Shown: positions 26,326 through 35,396 of the stretch, piece by piece
Numbering within the stretch: position 1 is the first letter of the stretch
Layout of the letters: every line of letters begins with the position of its first letter
DNA from: Paracoccaceae bacterium
GTDB lineage: Bacteria > Pseudomonadota > Alphaproteobacteria > Rhodobacterales > Rhodobacteraceae
Direction: 5' to 3'
DNA: 64,000 nucleotides
Assembly: GCA_009773055.1 (NCBI GenBank)
Contig: WOUW01000008.1
Location: 1-64,000 of the forward strand
Made by a program: the position numbers and the translations under genes
The notes under the pieces: model-generated
The model's input: the letters and a program-made list of their open reading frames with translations, nothing else
Database searches by the model: none
What the model was told of the DNA's origin: nothing

Positions 26326-27386
26326 TCGCCGCCCGCCGCACCGCAGTTGTTCCGCGCGGCGGGGCCTTTGCGCGGCTGTCGATCGAAGACCTCGCCGCTC
26401 CGGTCCTCCTTGCCTGCCTCGCCGATGCCGGGATCAATCCTGCTCAGGTCGACGAGGTGATCCTGTCCAACGCTCTCGGAGCGGGCGGCAACCCCGCCCG
26501 TCGCGTGGCTCTTGTAGCAGGCTTGCCCGAAACCGTCGCCGGTCTGACCATCGACCGCCAATGCGCGGGTGGTCTCGACGCCATCCTACTGGCAAAGGCG
26601 CTGGTGGATTGCGGTGCCGCCGACATCGTCCTTGCCGGGGGCGTCGAAAGCTACTCCCGCCGCCCCCTGCGACTGGCTACCGATCCCGACGGAGGCCCCC
26701 CCGCCCCCTACGACCAGGCCCGCTTTACCCCTTGGCCCGACCGCGACCCCGACATGGCCGAGGCCGCCGAGGCATTGGCCCACCGCCTGTCGATCGCCCG
26801 CAACCGACAAGAGGCCTGGGCCATGCAAAGCCACGCCAAGGCCCTCGCCGCTGACCTTTCGGCCGAAATCGTCCCGCTGAACGGCGTCACCGGTGACGCC
26901 TTCGCTCGCATCCTCACCCAAAGGCTGCTTGCAAAAGCCCCGGTCGTCACCGGCAGCATCACCGCTGCTACCGCCGCCGTCGCCGCTGACGCCGCCGCGG
27001 TCTGTCTGGTCGTGTCGGACCGGCTGGCGCAGGGCAGGGGCCTGGCCCTTCTTGGCGGTGCCACGCTGGGCGGTAACCCAGTGGAGCCCGGCCTTGCCCC
27101 AATTGCCGCCATCCGACGCATCTGGCGGGGCGAACTGCTGCAGCAGGCAGAAATCATGGAGGCCTACGCCGTCCAGGCCCTTGCTGTGATCGACGGCGCA
27201 GGCCTTGATCCGACCATTGTGAACCCGGCAGGCGGAAGCCTTGCCCGCGGGCATCCGATCGGCGCGTCAGGGGCGATCCTGGCGGTCCGGCTGTTTCACA
27301 GCCTCAAGCAGGGCAGGGGCCTTGCCGCCATTGCGGCGGCAGGGGGCATCGGGACGGCGCTGTTGGCCGAAGCCTCAGGCGCGTGA
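26313..27386 (+). CDS. Thiolase-family protein lacking the second catalytic cysteine
   Basis: A 357-residue thiolase-fold protein. The nucleophile is present in TIDRQCAGGLDAIL, and NPAGGSLARGHPIGASGA carries the active-site histidine. The C-terminal CxGGG motif that supplies the second cysteine is AAAGGIGTALL here, so the acid/base cysteine is missing. It may catalyse acyl transfer or a one-sided reaction instead of standard thiolysis/condensation. The likely start is TTG 26313 inside the end of the ligase gene, so the two proteins are co-produced. The 3' end overlaps convergent bioY by 12 bp. Confidence 0.8.
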   Translation: MARLIAARRTAVVPRGGAFARLSIEDLAAPVLLACLADAGINPAQVDEVILSNALGAGGNPARRVALVAGLPETVAGLTIDRQCAGGLDAILLAKALVDCGAADIVLAGGVESYSRRPLRLATDPDGGPPAPYDQARFTPWPDRDPDMAEAAEALAHRLSIARNRQEAWAMQSHAKALAADLSAEIVPLNGVTGDAFARILTQRLLAKAPVVTGSITAATAAVAADAAAVCLVVSDRLAQGRGLALLGGATLGGNPVEPGLAPIAAIRRIWRGELLQQAEIMEAYAVQALAVIDGAGLDPTIVNPAGGSLARGHPIGASGAILAVRLFHSLKQGRGLAAIAAAGGIGTALLAEASGA

Positions 27387-27917
27387 CAAAAGCGAGGCAG
27401 GCCGCATCCGCGACAGGCTTTGCGTCACCAGACCCGCGATCACGGCCTTGACCGCATCGCCCGGCAGGAAAGCCATTGCAAGGAACGACGCCTCGGGTAG
27501 CGTCTTGTCCAGCATCACCGCCATGCCGAGGATCCCGAAGACGTAAAGGACCCCGATCCCCCCGATGACCGAAGCCGCCGTCGCAGCCACTGCGGGCGAA
27601 AGCGTGGTCCGCTCCATCACCCAACCGGCAACGAAGGCCGCGATGGGAAAGCCGATCAGGAACCCGACCGAAGGCCCGGCAAAGACGCCGATCCCGCCGC
27701 GCCCACCCGACAGCAGGGGCAGCCCGGCAGCAACCAACGCCAGGAACAACAGGACCGCCAAAGCACCCCGCTTGGCACCCAACACCGTGCCGCACAGCAT
27801 GATCCCCAGCGATTGCGCGGTGATCGGCACGCCGGCGGCGAGGTCGATTTTCGGGATCAGCCCCAGCACCGCGATTAGGGCGGCGAAAAGAGCGATGTGG
27901 GTCAGATTGCGTTCCAT
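27375..27917 (-). CDS. bioY: Biotin transporter S component
   Basis: A 180-residue inner-membrane protein with about six hydrophobic segments, the substrate-binding subunit of an ECF-type biotin importer. VPITAQSLGIMLCGTVLGAKRGALAVLLFLALVAAGLPLLSGGRGGIGVFAGPSVGFLIGFP in outline is the BioY signature. BioY alone can import biotin slowly; with BioM (ATPase) and BioN (membrane coupling protein) it is high-affinity. Here it is the last gene of bioM-bioN-bioY, and bioM is damaged, so BioY may act alone. Confidence 0.95.
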   Translation of the reverse strand: MERNLTHIALFAALIAVLGLIPKIDLAAGVPITAQSLGIMLCGTVLGAKRGALAVLLFLALVAAGLPLLSGGRGGIGVFAGPSVGFLIGFPIAAFVAGWVMERTTLSPAVAATAASVIGGIGVLYVFGILGMAVMLDKTLPEASFLAMAFLPGDAVKAVIAGLVTQSLSRMRPASLLSRA

Positions 27918-27942
27918 GGGTCCCCCGTTGGTCTTTTGCCCT

Positions 27943-28539
27943 TTAACCAGCCCCACCCCGCGCCCGCAAGGCCTCTGCCACCCGGTCCGCGTCATCGAGG
28001 GCGGCAAGCGTCGCCGGGACCAGCACGCGCCAGCGCGGACGGCGCGGGGACCTTGCCCGCCAGCTTGCGCCGATCTGCTCCAGCCGGTCCAGCATCACCG
28101 GGATGGATCGGATCACGAGTGCAAAAGCCAGCGCCAGCCGACGTGGCGGCAGGATCGGTGCGAGCGGATGCGCCAGCCATTCGAAGACCGCCAGCATGTC
28201 TGAAAGGCGCGTGGTCATGGTCACGAAGTTTGCCAAAGCCACGGCCGTGACCATCCGCAAAAGGATCGCCGTCCCCGCTGCGATGTCCCACGCCCACAGG
28301 TGCCAGAGCCCCACGATCAGGACAAAGGGCCAAAGCGGCCAAAGCTGCCGCAGCCCCGTCCGCGCAAACGCCGCCCCGCCCGAAAGATATAGCCCCGCCG
28401 TTGCGACACAGGCCCCGGCCAGCACCCAGGGTGAGCTTACCAGGAACAGCCCGGTCGTCACTGCCGCCAGCGTCGCGAGCTTCACCCCCGCAGGCAGCGG
28501 ATGTGCCCATGTCTCAACCGGAGAGGTCAGCGTCAGCAT
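27943..28539 (-). CDS. bioN: ECF-transporter transmembrane (T) component
   Basis: A 198-residue membrane protein with four to five hydrophobic segments. The C-terminal cytoplasmic helices carry RSIPVMLDRLEQIGASWRARSPRR, containing the R-rich coupling region that contacts the ATPase in EcfT/BioN proteins. The ATG at 28539 overlaps the 3' end of bioM. Because of the frameshift in bioM, this frame is also open upstream into the bioM N-terminal part with no stop, so a BioM-BioN fusion protein is possible in addition to free BioN. Confidence 0.85.
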   Translation of the reverse strand: MLTLTSPVETWAHPLPAGVKLATLAAVTTGLFLVSSPWVLAGACVATAGLYLSGGAAFARTGLRQLWPLWPFVLIVGLWHLWAWDIAAGTAILLRMVTAVALANFVTMTTRLSDMLAVFEWLAHPLAPILPPRRLALAFALVIRSIPVMLDRLEQIGASWRARSPRRPRWRVLVPATLAALDDADRVAEALRARGGAG

Positions 28540-29211
28540 CTTGCGTCCCGATCCGCGCCATTTCGGCAGTGAAGGCTGGCAGCACCCTGTCGGGCGGTCC
28601 ATCCGCGACGATCCGGCCTGCTTCCAGCCACAGGACCCGGTCGTCACCAGCCGCTGTGGCAGCGCCGCAAAGCGGCGGGCCAGACGGGCCTGCGTCGGCA
28701 GGTCCAGACCCGCAAGTGGTTCGTCCAGCAGTATAGTGCGCGGCGCCATCATCAAGACAGCCATAAGGCATAGGTAGTGCCGCTGGCCCTGGCTCAGGCT
28801 GGTGACCGGCACTTTCGACCAATGCGCCCGTCCCTCGGCCCGCAGCGCCTGATGTGCCTGCGCCAATGCGTTGGCTTGCGTCACGCCCTGCTGGGCCAGG
28901 CCAAAGGCCAGTTCTTCCTCGACTGTCGGGAACAGGATTTGGTGATCGGGGTTCTGGAACAGGATGCCAAGTGCTGCCAGTGCCGCACGCCGATCGGTGT
29001 AGGGATCGAACCCATCCACCCGAACCGTGCCCGTGTCCGGCGCGATCAGCCCAGCGATCAGCCGCAACAGCGTTGTCTTGCCAGACCCGTTACGACCGAG
29101 AATGCCGATCCGGCCTTCGGTCAGGTGCAGGTTCAGTCTGTCCAGCACCAGACTGCCGCCAAGCCTTACGCTGGCTGCGGCAACCACGATCCCGGATGAA
29201 GGCTCTGCCAT
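28514..29211 (-). pseudogene. bioM: ECF-transporter ATPase with internal deletion and frameshift
   Basis: The ATPase subunit of the biotin importer, damaged. From ATG 29211 it shows Walker A (GRNGSGKTT), Q-loop (FQNPDHQILFPTVEEEL), signature LSQGQRH and Walker B (TILLDEPLAGLD). After RRFAALPQRLVT (codon at 28642-28644) the sequence jumps, in another frame, to DRVLWLEAGRIVADGPPDRVLPAF, ending at 28514. The stretch that normally carries the switch histidine (H-loop) is missing and the frame is shifted. Read straight through, the first frame joins bioN. Sequencing or assembly error is possible; if real, ATP hydrolysis should be impaired. Confidence 0.75.
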
Positions 29212-29297
29212 GGGCCGCCCTTGGATGACTGGCCGCCCTTCTAGCGCCTGGTCACGCCCCAAGGGAAGGGCACTTTGCACCGCAACCGGCAACGGAA

Positions 29298-29327
29298 AAC
29301 CCCCGACCCGTCTCCGGGCCGGGGGTT
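29298..29327 (-). terminator. Terminator-like hairpin after the glycine-zipper lipoprotein
   Basis: CCCCCGACCCG and its near-complement CGGGCCGGGGG (29299-29327) form a strong GC stem. On the minus strand it is followed by GTTTTCC, a short T-run. It lies 24 bp beyond the stop at 29351 and would end transcripts arriving from that gene. Confidence 0.65.
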
Positions 29328-29350
29328 GATCTGCTCAGACTGCGAAGGTC

Positions 29351-29617
29351 TTACTGGCAGTTGGCGATAAAGCGGTTGCCATACTGGTCGCGATAATAGC
29401 ATTTGCCACGCTGCTGCGGGACCGGGCCGATCAGTTGCGAAGCGGCAACGCCGACGATCGCACCCACGATGGCACCCTTTTCGCGGTCTGCGTCAGACGA
29501 AACTGCGGCCCCGACCGCGGCCCCACCCAACGCGCCGATCGTGGCATTCTGTTCAGCTGGCGTGCAGGCGGCCAAAGCGGCCACCAAGAGGGGAAGTGCA
29601 AGGATAGTGCGGGTCAT
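29351..29617 (-). CDS. Glycine-zipper outer-membrane lipoprotein
   Basis: An 88-residue protein with a lipoprotein signal (MTRTILALPLLVAALAAC; cleavage before Cys18), a glycine-zipper segment (IGALGGAAVGAAVSSDADREKGAIVGAIVGVAASQL) and a short C-terminal tail CYYRDQYGNRFIANC. It resembles the YMGG/17-kDa-antigen group of small envelope lipoproteins. Function unknown; glycine zippers pack in membranes or form oligomers. A similar but unrelated-in-tail protein occurs at 48024. Monocistronic, ended by a hairpin. Confidence 0.8.
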   Translation of the reverse strand: MTRTILALPLLVAALAACTPAEQNATIGALGGAAVGAAVSSDADREKGAIVGAIVGVAASQLIGPVPQQRGKCYYRDQYGNRFIANCQ

Positions 29618-29734
29618 GTCTTTGCTCCGATGAGTGAGTCTGCGGGACGAGTCTACTGAGCTATAACGCGGACGCCGCCGGAAAGTTCCGCATTGGCGGA
29701 TTTCGTCCGAAACCCGCGCACGGAACCGGCGAAA

Positions 29735-31012
29735 TCAACCCTGACGGGCTGCGGCCACCGCTGCCTCAAGGATCTCCATCGCCTCGGCGAAATGCGTGTC
29801 CGGAATGGTGATCGGTGCCAGGAAGCGGACCACGTTGCCATAGACGCCGCAGGTCAAAAGGATCAGGCCGCGCTTCTGCGCCTCCATCCGGACCCGGCCG
29901 GTGAAGCCCGCGTCAGGCTCATGCGTGCCGGGTTTGCCGAACTCGACCGCGACCATGAAGCCCGGACCGCGAATGTCCATGATCTCGGGCGTGGTGGCGC
30001 GCAAGGCCTCCAGCCGCTGCTTCAGCCGGCTGCCAAGCTCGTTCGCCCGGGCGCAGAGGTCTTCCTCCTCGATCACGTCAAGGACGGCATTGGCCGCCGC
30101 AATCCCCAAGGGGTTCCCGGCATAAGTGCCACCCAGACCGCCCGGATTTGCCGCGTCCATAAGCTCTGCCTTGCCCGTGACGGCCGCCAGGGGCAACCCG
30201 CCTGCGAGCCCCTTGGCCATCGTCGTCAGGTCAGCGGCCACACCGTGCACTTCCATCGCGAACAGCGCGCCGGTGCGCGCAAAGCCGGTCTGCACCTCGT
30301 CGGCGATCATCACGATGCCATGCTGGTCGCACAGGGCGCGGATCGCCTTCACCAGATCGGTCGGTGCGGGATAGAACCCACCCTCGCCTTGCACCGGTTC
30401 AAAGATGATCGCGGCGACGCGTGCTGGGTCAAGATCGGCTTTGAACAGCTTTTCGATCCCTGCCATCGCGTCCTTGGTCGAGATGCCATGCGGCTCCATC
30501 GGGAAGGGGACGTGGAAGACGTCCGGCATCATCGAGCCAAAGCCCTTCTTGTAAGGCTCGACCTTGCCAGTCAGCGACATGCCCATGAAGGTCCGGCCAT
30601 GAAAGCCGCCGCCAAAGGCGATGACGGCATTGCGGCCCGTGGCGATACGGGCGATCTTGATCGCGTTCTCGCAGGCTTCCGCGCCCGTCGTCACGAAGAT
30701 CGTCTTCTTCTTCCAAGGGCCTGGCACCTTCTCGTTCAGCCGTTCGGCCAGCCGGATGTAGTTTTCATAGGGCATCACCTGGTGGCAGGTGTGGGTGAAC
30801 TTCGCCATCTGGCTTGCAACGGCTGCCATCACCTTGGGGTGGCAATGCCCGGTGTTCACCACCGCGATCCCGGCGGCAAAGTCGATGTAGCGGTTGCCCT
30901 CGATGTCCCAGATCTCCGAGTTCAGCGCCCGATCCGCGTAGATCTGGGTCATCATCCCGACCCCGCGCGAAATGGCATCATCACGGCGCTTGGCGACTTC
31001 GGCATTCAGCAT
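29735..31012 (-). CDS. gabT: 4-aminobutyrate aminotransferase
   Basis: A 425-residue class-III PLP aminotransferase moving the amino group of GABA (or a related omega-amino acid) to 2-oxoglutarate. FAAGIAVVNTGHCHPKV, FVTTGAEACENAIKIAR, FGGGFHGRTFMGMSLTGK, IIFEPVQGEGGFY, IADEVQTGFARTG and the PLP lysine in TTMAKGLAGGLPL are all standard. No succinate-semialdehyde dehydrogenase gene is adjacent. The substrate could also be 5-aminovalerate; the family does not separate these by eye. Confidence 0.9.
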   Translation of the reverse strand: MLNAEVAKRRDDAISRGVGMMTQIYADRALNSEIWDIEGNRYIDFAAGIAVVNTGHCHPKVMAAVASQMAKFTHTCHQVMPYENYIRLAERLNEKVPGPWKKKTIFVTTGAEACENAIKIARIATGRNAVIAFGGGFHGRTFMGMSLTGKVEPYKKGFGSMMPDVFHVPFPMEPHGISTKDAMAGIEKLFKADLDPARVAAIIFEPVQGEGGFYPAPTDLVKAIRALCDQHGIVMIADEVQTGFARTGALFAMEVHGVAADLTTMAKGLAGGLPLAAVTGKAELMDAANPGGLGGTYAGNPLGIAAANAVLDVIEEEDLCARANELGSRLKQRLEALRATTPEIMDIRGPGFMVAVEFGKPGTHEPDAGFTGRVRMEAQKRGLILLTCGVYGNVVRFLAPITIPDTHFAEAMEILEAAVAAARQG

Positions 31013-31211
31013 GGTCTTGGCTCCCCAGAATCCATGGCCACCACGCGGGTCAGACTCGCGCCTTCGGGCCTTTGCGCCATTTGATCAAATATCGCGCCGG
31101 GGTTCAACTGTCTTGGCAATGAATCAAGTCGGCCAGGGAACAGGATGCGATTCAGCTTTCATTAACCATCTGCGGTGCAGCCTGTGCCCGAAGACTGCGA
31201 GGAGGGCGCGA

Positions 31212-32342
31212 ATGGCGGACGGCCAGCTATCAGGCTTCGAAGACGACCAGCTTGACCGGCTGCGTCTCCTGCGGTCGCGCCGGGTCGGGGCCGTCACCTA
31301 TCATCGGCTGATTGCCGAACACGGCTCGGCCCGTGCAGCCCTAGCGGCGCTGCCTGACATCGCCCGTTCTGCCGGGGTGGAAAACTACGAACCCTGTCCG
31401 CTGGGCGTGGTCCTGGCCGAACAGCGGCAGGGGCTGGCGGCGGGGGCGCGGCTTTTGGTCCATGGCGGGCCGGGCTATCCCAAGGCCTTGACCGAAGTCC
31501 CCGACGCGCCGCCGGTTCTCTGGGCTGTCGGCAACATTGCTTTGCTCAACCGTCCCGCTGTCGGCATGGTCGGCGCCCGCAATGCCTCTTCGCTTGGGAT
31601 GCGGATGGCCCGCAGGCTGGGCCTTGGCCTGTCCGAAGCCGGGTTCACTGTCGTCTCCGGCTTGGCCCGCGGCATCGACACTGCGTCGCATGAGGCCGCG
31701 TTGGAGGCGGAGGGGCGGACCATTGCCGTGATGGCTGGTGGCATCGACGTCATATACCCGGCGGAAAATGACGAATTGGCCCGCCAGATCGACGCAAATG
31801 GTTGCCGGATCAGTGAACACCCGCCCGGCCTTGAACCCAAGGCGCGCCATTTCCCGCTTCGCAACCGGATCGTTGCAGGTCTGTCGCGCGCCGTCGTCGT
31901 GGTCGAGGCTGCGGCGAAATCCGGCAGTCTGATCACCGCGAAGGCCGCGCTGGACTATGGCCGCGACGTCATGGCTGTCCCCGGCCACCCGTTCGATGCC
32001 CGCGCGTCGGGCTGCAACATGCTGATCCGCGACGGGGCCTTGCTTGCGCGCGGACCGCAGGACGTGCTGGAGGCCCTGGGCGCGCCGACCCGTGACCTGC
32101 CCGAGCCAGCGATGCGTCAGGCACCGCGTTCCGGCCCCGAAACCGTGCAGCGACCGCTGAAAGAAGTGGCCCTCCTCCACTCGATGATCCTCAACCGCCT
32201 TGGTCCCAGCCCGCTGGCAGAAGATCAGCTGATGCGCGACCTCAATGTCACTCCGGCCGAGCTTGCCCCCGAACTTCTGGCGCTTGAACTCGACGGTCGC
32301 ATTTCCCGACAATCAGGCGGATTGCTGGCCCGGGTGGACTAG
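31212..32342 (+). CDS. dprA: DNA-processing protein DprA
   Basis: A 376-residue protein that loads RecA on incoming single-stranded DNA during natural transformation. After an N-terminal SAM-like part (DDQLDRLRLLRSRRVGAVTYHRLIAEHGS), the Rossmann-type core shows VGMVGARNASSLGMRMARRLG, VVSGLARGIDTASHEAAL, ISEHPPG, HFPLRNRIVAGLSRAVVVVEA and SGSLITAK. A C-terminal winged-helix (LLHSMILNRLGPSPLAEDQLMRDLN) is the DML1-like domain. ATG 31212 follows GAGGAGGG. It lies upstream of topA, a frequent alphaproteobacterial order. Confidence 0.93.
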   Translation: MADGQLSGFEDDQLDRLRLLRSRRVGAVTYHRLIAEHGSARAALAALPDIARSAGVENYEPCPLGVVLAEQRQGLAAGARLLVHGGPGYPKALTEVPDAPPVLWAVGNIALLNRPAVGMVGARNASSLGMRMARRLGLGLSEAGFTVVSGLARGIDTASHEAALEAEGRTIAVMAGGIDVIYPAENDELARQIDANGCRISEHPPGLEPKARHFPLRNRIVAGLSRAVVVVEAAAKSGSLITAKAALDYGRDVMAVPGHPFDARASGCNMLIRDGALLARGPQDVLEALGAPTRDLPEPAMRQAPRSGPETVQRPLKEVALLHSMILNRLGPSPLAEDQLMRDLNVTPAELAPELLALELDGRISRQSGGLLARVD

Positions 32343-32647
32343 GGTCGATTCGACGCGAACGGTCTGCGTTGCACGGCCTTTCTTTCCGGAACACGCCAGA
32401 AAGACGCGCGGAAGACGGGTGGAAGACGCTTACCCTTTACGAAACCTTGCCAATTAACGCCCGTTCCCAAGCACTTGGCTGGCGGCTGAGGACCCCTTGG
32501 CCCACCCGTTCGTCCCCCTCCAAACACACCTTCAGAATCGAGAACAGCGACACGACGAGCGACCCCGTGAAGCCCCCCGGTTGACAAGCCCTCACCTTCC
32601 CCCACATGTTGCCCCGCCATTTGCCGGGCGCGGGAGTTTCACGAAAT
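32343..32647 (+). other. dprA-topA intergenic region, no gene seen
   Basis: This 305-bp stretch separates two same-strand genes. Short frames exist but show no coding character. It contains purine-rich repeats of the form (C)GGAAGAC(G)G (GCGGAAGACGGGTGGAAGAC near 32410) and a more AT-rich part around 32430-32460 that could hold a topA promoter. I see no hairpin with a T-run. Confidence 0.4.
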
Positions 32648-35237
32648 ATGCCAGTCGTTGTCGTCGAATCCCCCGCCAAGGCCAAGACAATAAACAAGTA
32701 TCTCGGCCCGGACTTCGTCGTCCTCGCCTCCTACGGCCATGTCCGCGACCTGCCCGCAAAGGACGGATCAGTCGACCCCGAGAACGGGTTCGACATGCTT
32801 TGGGAAGTTGCACCCGAATCAAAAAAGCACATCCGCGCCATCACCGAGGCCTTGAAGACTGACGACACCCTGATCCTTGCCACCGACCCGGATCGCGAAG
32901 GCGAGGCGATCAGCTGGCACTTGAGGGAAGCCCTGCAAGGCTCTCTGAAAAAAGGGAAAAAAGTCGCCCGCGTGACCTTCAACGCGATCACCAAAGACGC
33001 GGTGACCAAGGCGATGAAGGAACCGCGCGACATCGACACGCCGCTCGTCGAAGCCTATCTCGCCCGTCGCGCTCTGGACTATCTGGTGGGCTTCACGCTT
33101 TCCCCCGTCCTCTGGCGCAAACTTCCGGGCGCGAAGTCCGCAGGCCGCGTGCAATCCGTCTGCCTCCGCCTGATCGTTGAGCGGGAAATGGAGATCGAGG
33201 CCTTCAAGGCCCAGGAATACTGGACCGTCAAGGCGGTCTTCCGCACCCCGAGGGGGCAAGAGTTCGAGGCCGGCATGGTCACCCTTGGCGGCAAGAAGCT
33301 GACCAAGTTCGATATCCCTACCGCCACGGCCGCCGAGCTTGCTGTTCAGGCCGGAAAATCCCGCGATTTCAAGGTTCTGGCGGTGGAATCGAAACCTGCG
33401 GCCCGCAATCCCTGGCCGCCCTTCATGACTTCGACCCTTCAGCAAGAAGCGAGCCGGAAGTATGGCTTGGGCGCCAAACAGTGCATGAATGCAGCGCAAC
33501 GCCTGTATGAGGCGGGGCATATCACCTACATGCGGACCGACGGCATCGACATGGCCCCCGAAGCCGTGATGGCGACGCGCGGCGAAATCGACAAGCGGTT
33601 CGGCAAGGCCTACGTTCCGGATTCTGTACAAGAACAAGGCCAAGAATGCTCAGGAAGCACATGAATGCATCCGGCCGACCGACATGGGCGTCGGGCCCGA
33701 TAAAATCCGGGTCGAGGACGACCAGCGCAAGCTTTACGACCTGATCTGGAAACGCACCATCGCCAGCCAGATGGCCGCGGCTCGGCTAGAGCGGACGGCG
33801 GTCGACATCACCTCGCCGGATGGCCAGGTCGGGTTCAGGGCCAACGGACAGGTCGTTCTTTTTGACGGATATCTCAAGGTCTACGACCAGGGCCGCGATG
33901 ACCGGCAAGATGGCGACGAAGACGAGGAAGGCCGCCTGCCGCAACTGATGCAGGGCGAGGCTCTGGACAAAGGCGCTGTCACCCCGGACCAGCATTTCAC
34001 GCAGCCCCCGCCGCGCTATACCGAAGCGACGCTGGTGAAGCGGATGGAAGAGCTGGGGATCGGGCGACCGTCGACCTATGCCTCGATTCTGACCACGATC
34101 GTCGACCGGGAATATGTCCGCAAGGACAAGAATCGCCTGTTCCCGGAAGACAAGGGGCGGCTCGTGACGGCTTTCCTGTCGAACTTCTTCCACCGCTATG
34201 TTGAATACGACTTCACCGCCGACCTTGAGGCCGAACTGGACGACGTTTCGGCCGGAGACCGCGATTACAAGGACGTGCTGACCCGGTTCTGGCGGGATTT
34301 CAGCGCGGCGGTGGCCGAAACGGCTGACCTGCGGATCGGCGAGGTGCTGGAGAAACTGGACGAATTCCTCGCTCCCCATCTTTACCCGGCGCGGGCAGAT
34401 GGTAGCGACCCGAGGGTCTGCCCGACCTGTGGGTCCGGGCGTCTTCACTTGAAGACCGCGCGGTCGGGCGGGGCTTTCATCGGCTGCGGCAACTATCCGG
34501 AGTGTCGGTATACCCGGCCCTTGGCGGGGGATGCCGAGTCAGTGGCCTCGGATGGGCGCATCCTGGGGCAGGATGAAAACGGGGTGGAGATCAGCCTGCG
34601 CGCGGGCCGGTTCGGCCCATACGTCCAGCGGGGCGAGGCGTCGGAGGCCAATCCGAAGCCGGACCGGGCGAGCCTGCCGAAGGGGTGGACGCCGGATGGG
34701 CTGACGCTGGAACGGGCATTGGCGCTGTTGTCCCTGCCGCGCGAGGTGGGCAAGCACCCGGAAGATGGGGTGCTGGTTGAGGCCGGGATCGGGCGGTTCG
34801 GGCCCTATGTGAAGCATGGGTCGGTCTATGCCAACATTCCGGACGTGGAGGAGGTCTTCACCATCGGGATGAACCGGGCGATGGAAGTGCTGGCTCAGAA
34901 GGCCACGCGGGGCGGAAGGGCGGCTCCGGCGGGGCCGCTTCGGACCCTTGGGGCGCATCCGGACGGGGGTGAGGTCCAGGTGATGCCGGGCAAATACGGG
35001 CCCTATGTGAAGTGGGAGAAGGTCAACGCGACCCTGCCGAAGGGGGTGGAGCCTGAGGCGGTCACGCTGGAGGAGGCTCTGGTTCTGATCTCCGAGAAAG
35101 CCGGGAAGTCGGGGGGCAAGAAGAAGGCTGCGCCGAAAAGGGCGGCCGCACCGAAGGCTGCGGTGGCCAAGAAGGCTGCCCCGAAGAAGGCGGCAGCGAA
35201 GAAGGCTCCGGCGAAAAAGGTTGCCGCGAAGGCTTGA
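32648..35237 (+). pseudogene. topA: DNA topoisomerase I with an apparent 8-nt deletion
   Basis: A type IA topoisomerase relaxing negative supercoils. From ATG 32648: Toprim start MPVVVVESPAKAKTINKYLG, DPDREGEAISWHLRE, and the catalytic Tyr294 in HITYMRTDG. After GKAYVPDS (about 33620) the frame breaks; the expected continuation LYKNKAKNAQEAHECIRPTDMG is encoded in another frame from 33624. About 8 nt are missing. The rest (to 35237) has two zinc-finger/repeat regions (CPTCGSGRLHLK, CGNYPEC) and a Lys/Ala-rich DNA-binding tail. topA is normally essential, so an assembly error or a strain variant should be tested; an ATG at 33684 could start a separate C-terminal fragment. Confidence 0.8.
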
Positions 35238-35313
35238 GGCTGTCCACGGTGGGCAGCCGAGGCCAGTCCTGCAAAATCAACGGCTTGGCCGTGGACATTT
35301 ACCGGATCTTAAC
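35238..35313 (+). repeat. Stop-codon-adjacent 3' element, copy C (downstream of topA)
   Basis: It begins at the base after the topA stop. GGCTGTCCA (35238-35246) and TGGGCAGCC (35250-35258) form a 9-bp hairpin with one G-U. Conserved blocks: TGTCCAC (35241-35247), AAATCAA (35274-35280), GTGGACA (35291-35297), TTAAC (35309-35313). The TGTCCAC and GTGGACA blocks are fully complementary and can extend to 9 bp, an alternative to the first hairpin. Spacings equal those of the other two copies. Confidence 0.75.
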
Positions 35314-35345
35314 AAGCGCCCACAGCGCAACGGGCGGGCTGGACC

Positions 35346-35394
35346 AAATTCCTTACTCAAGGAATTTTCCAAGAATCTTACCTGAAATTCTTGG
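35346..35394. terminator. Tandem hairpins between convergent topA and choV
   Basis: First hairpin: AAATTCCTT (35346-35354) with AAGGAATTT (35359-35367), 4-nt loop, followed by TT. Second: CCAAGAAT (35369-35376) with ATTCTTGG (35387-35394). Read on the minus strand the second lies 2 bp past the choV stop. The pair probably ends transcription from both sides. The first belongs to the CAAATTCC-type hairpin family also at 5082 and 59219. Confidence 0.65.
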
Positions 35395-35396
35395 CT

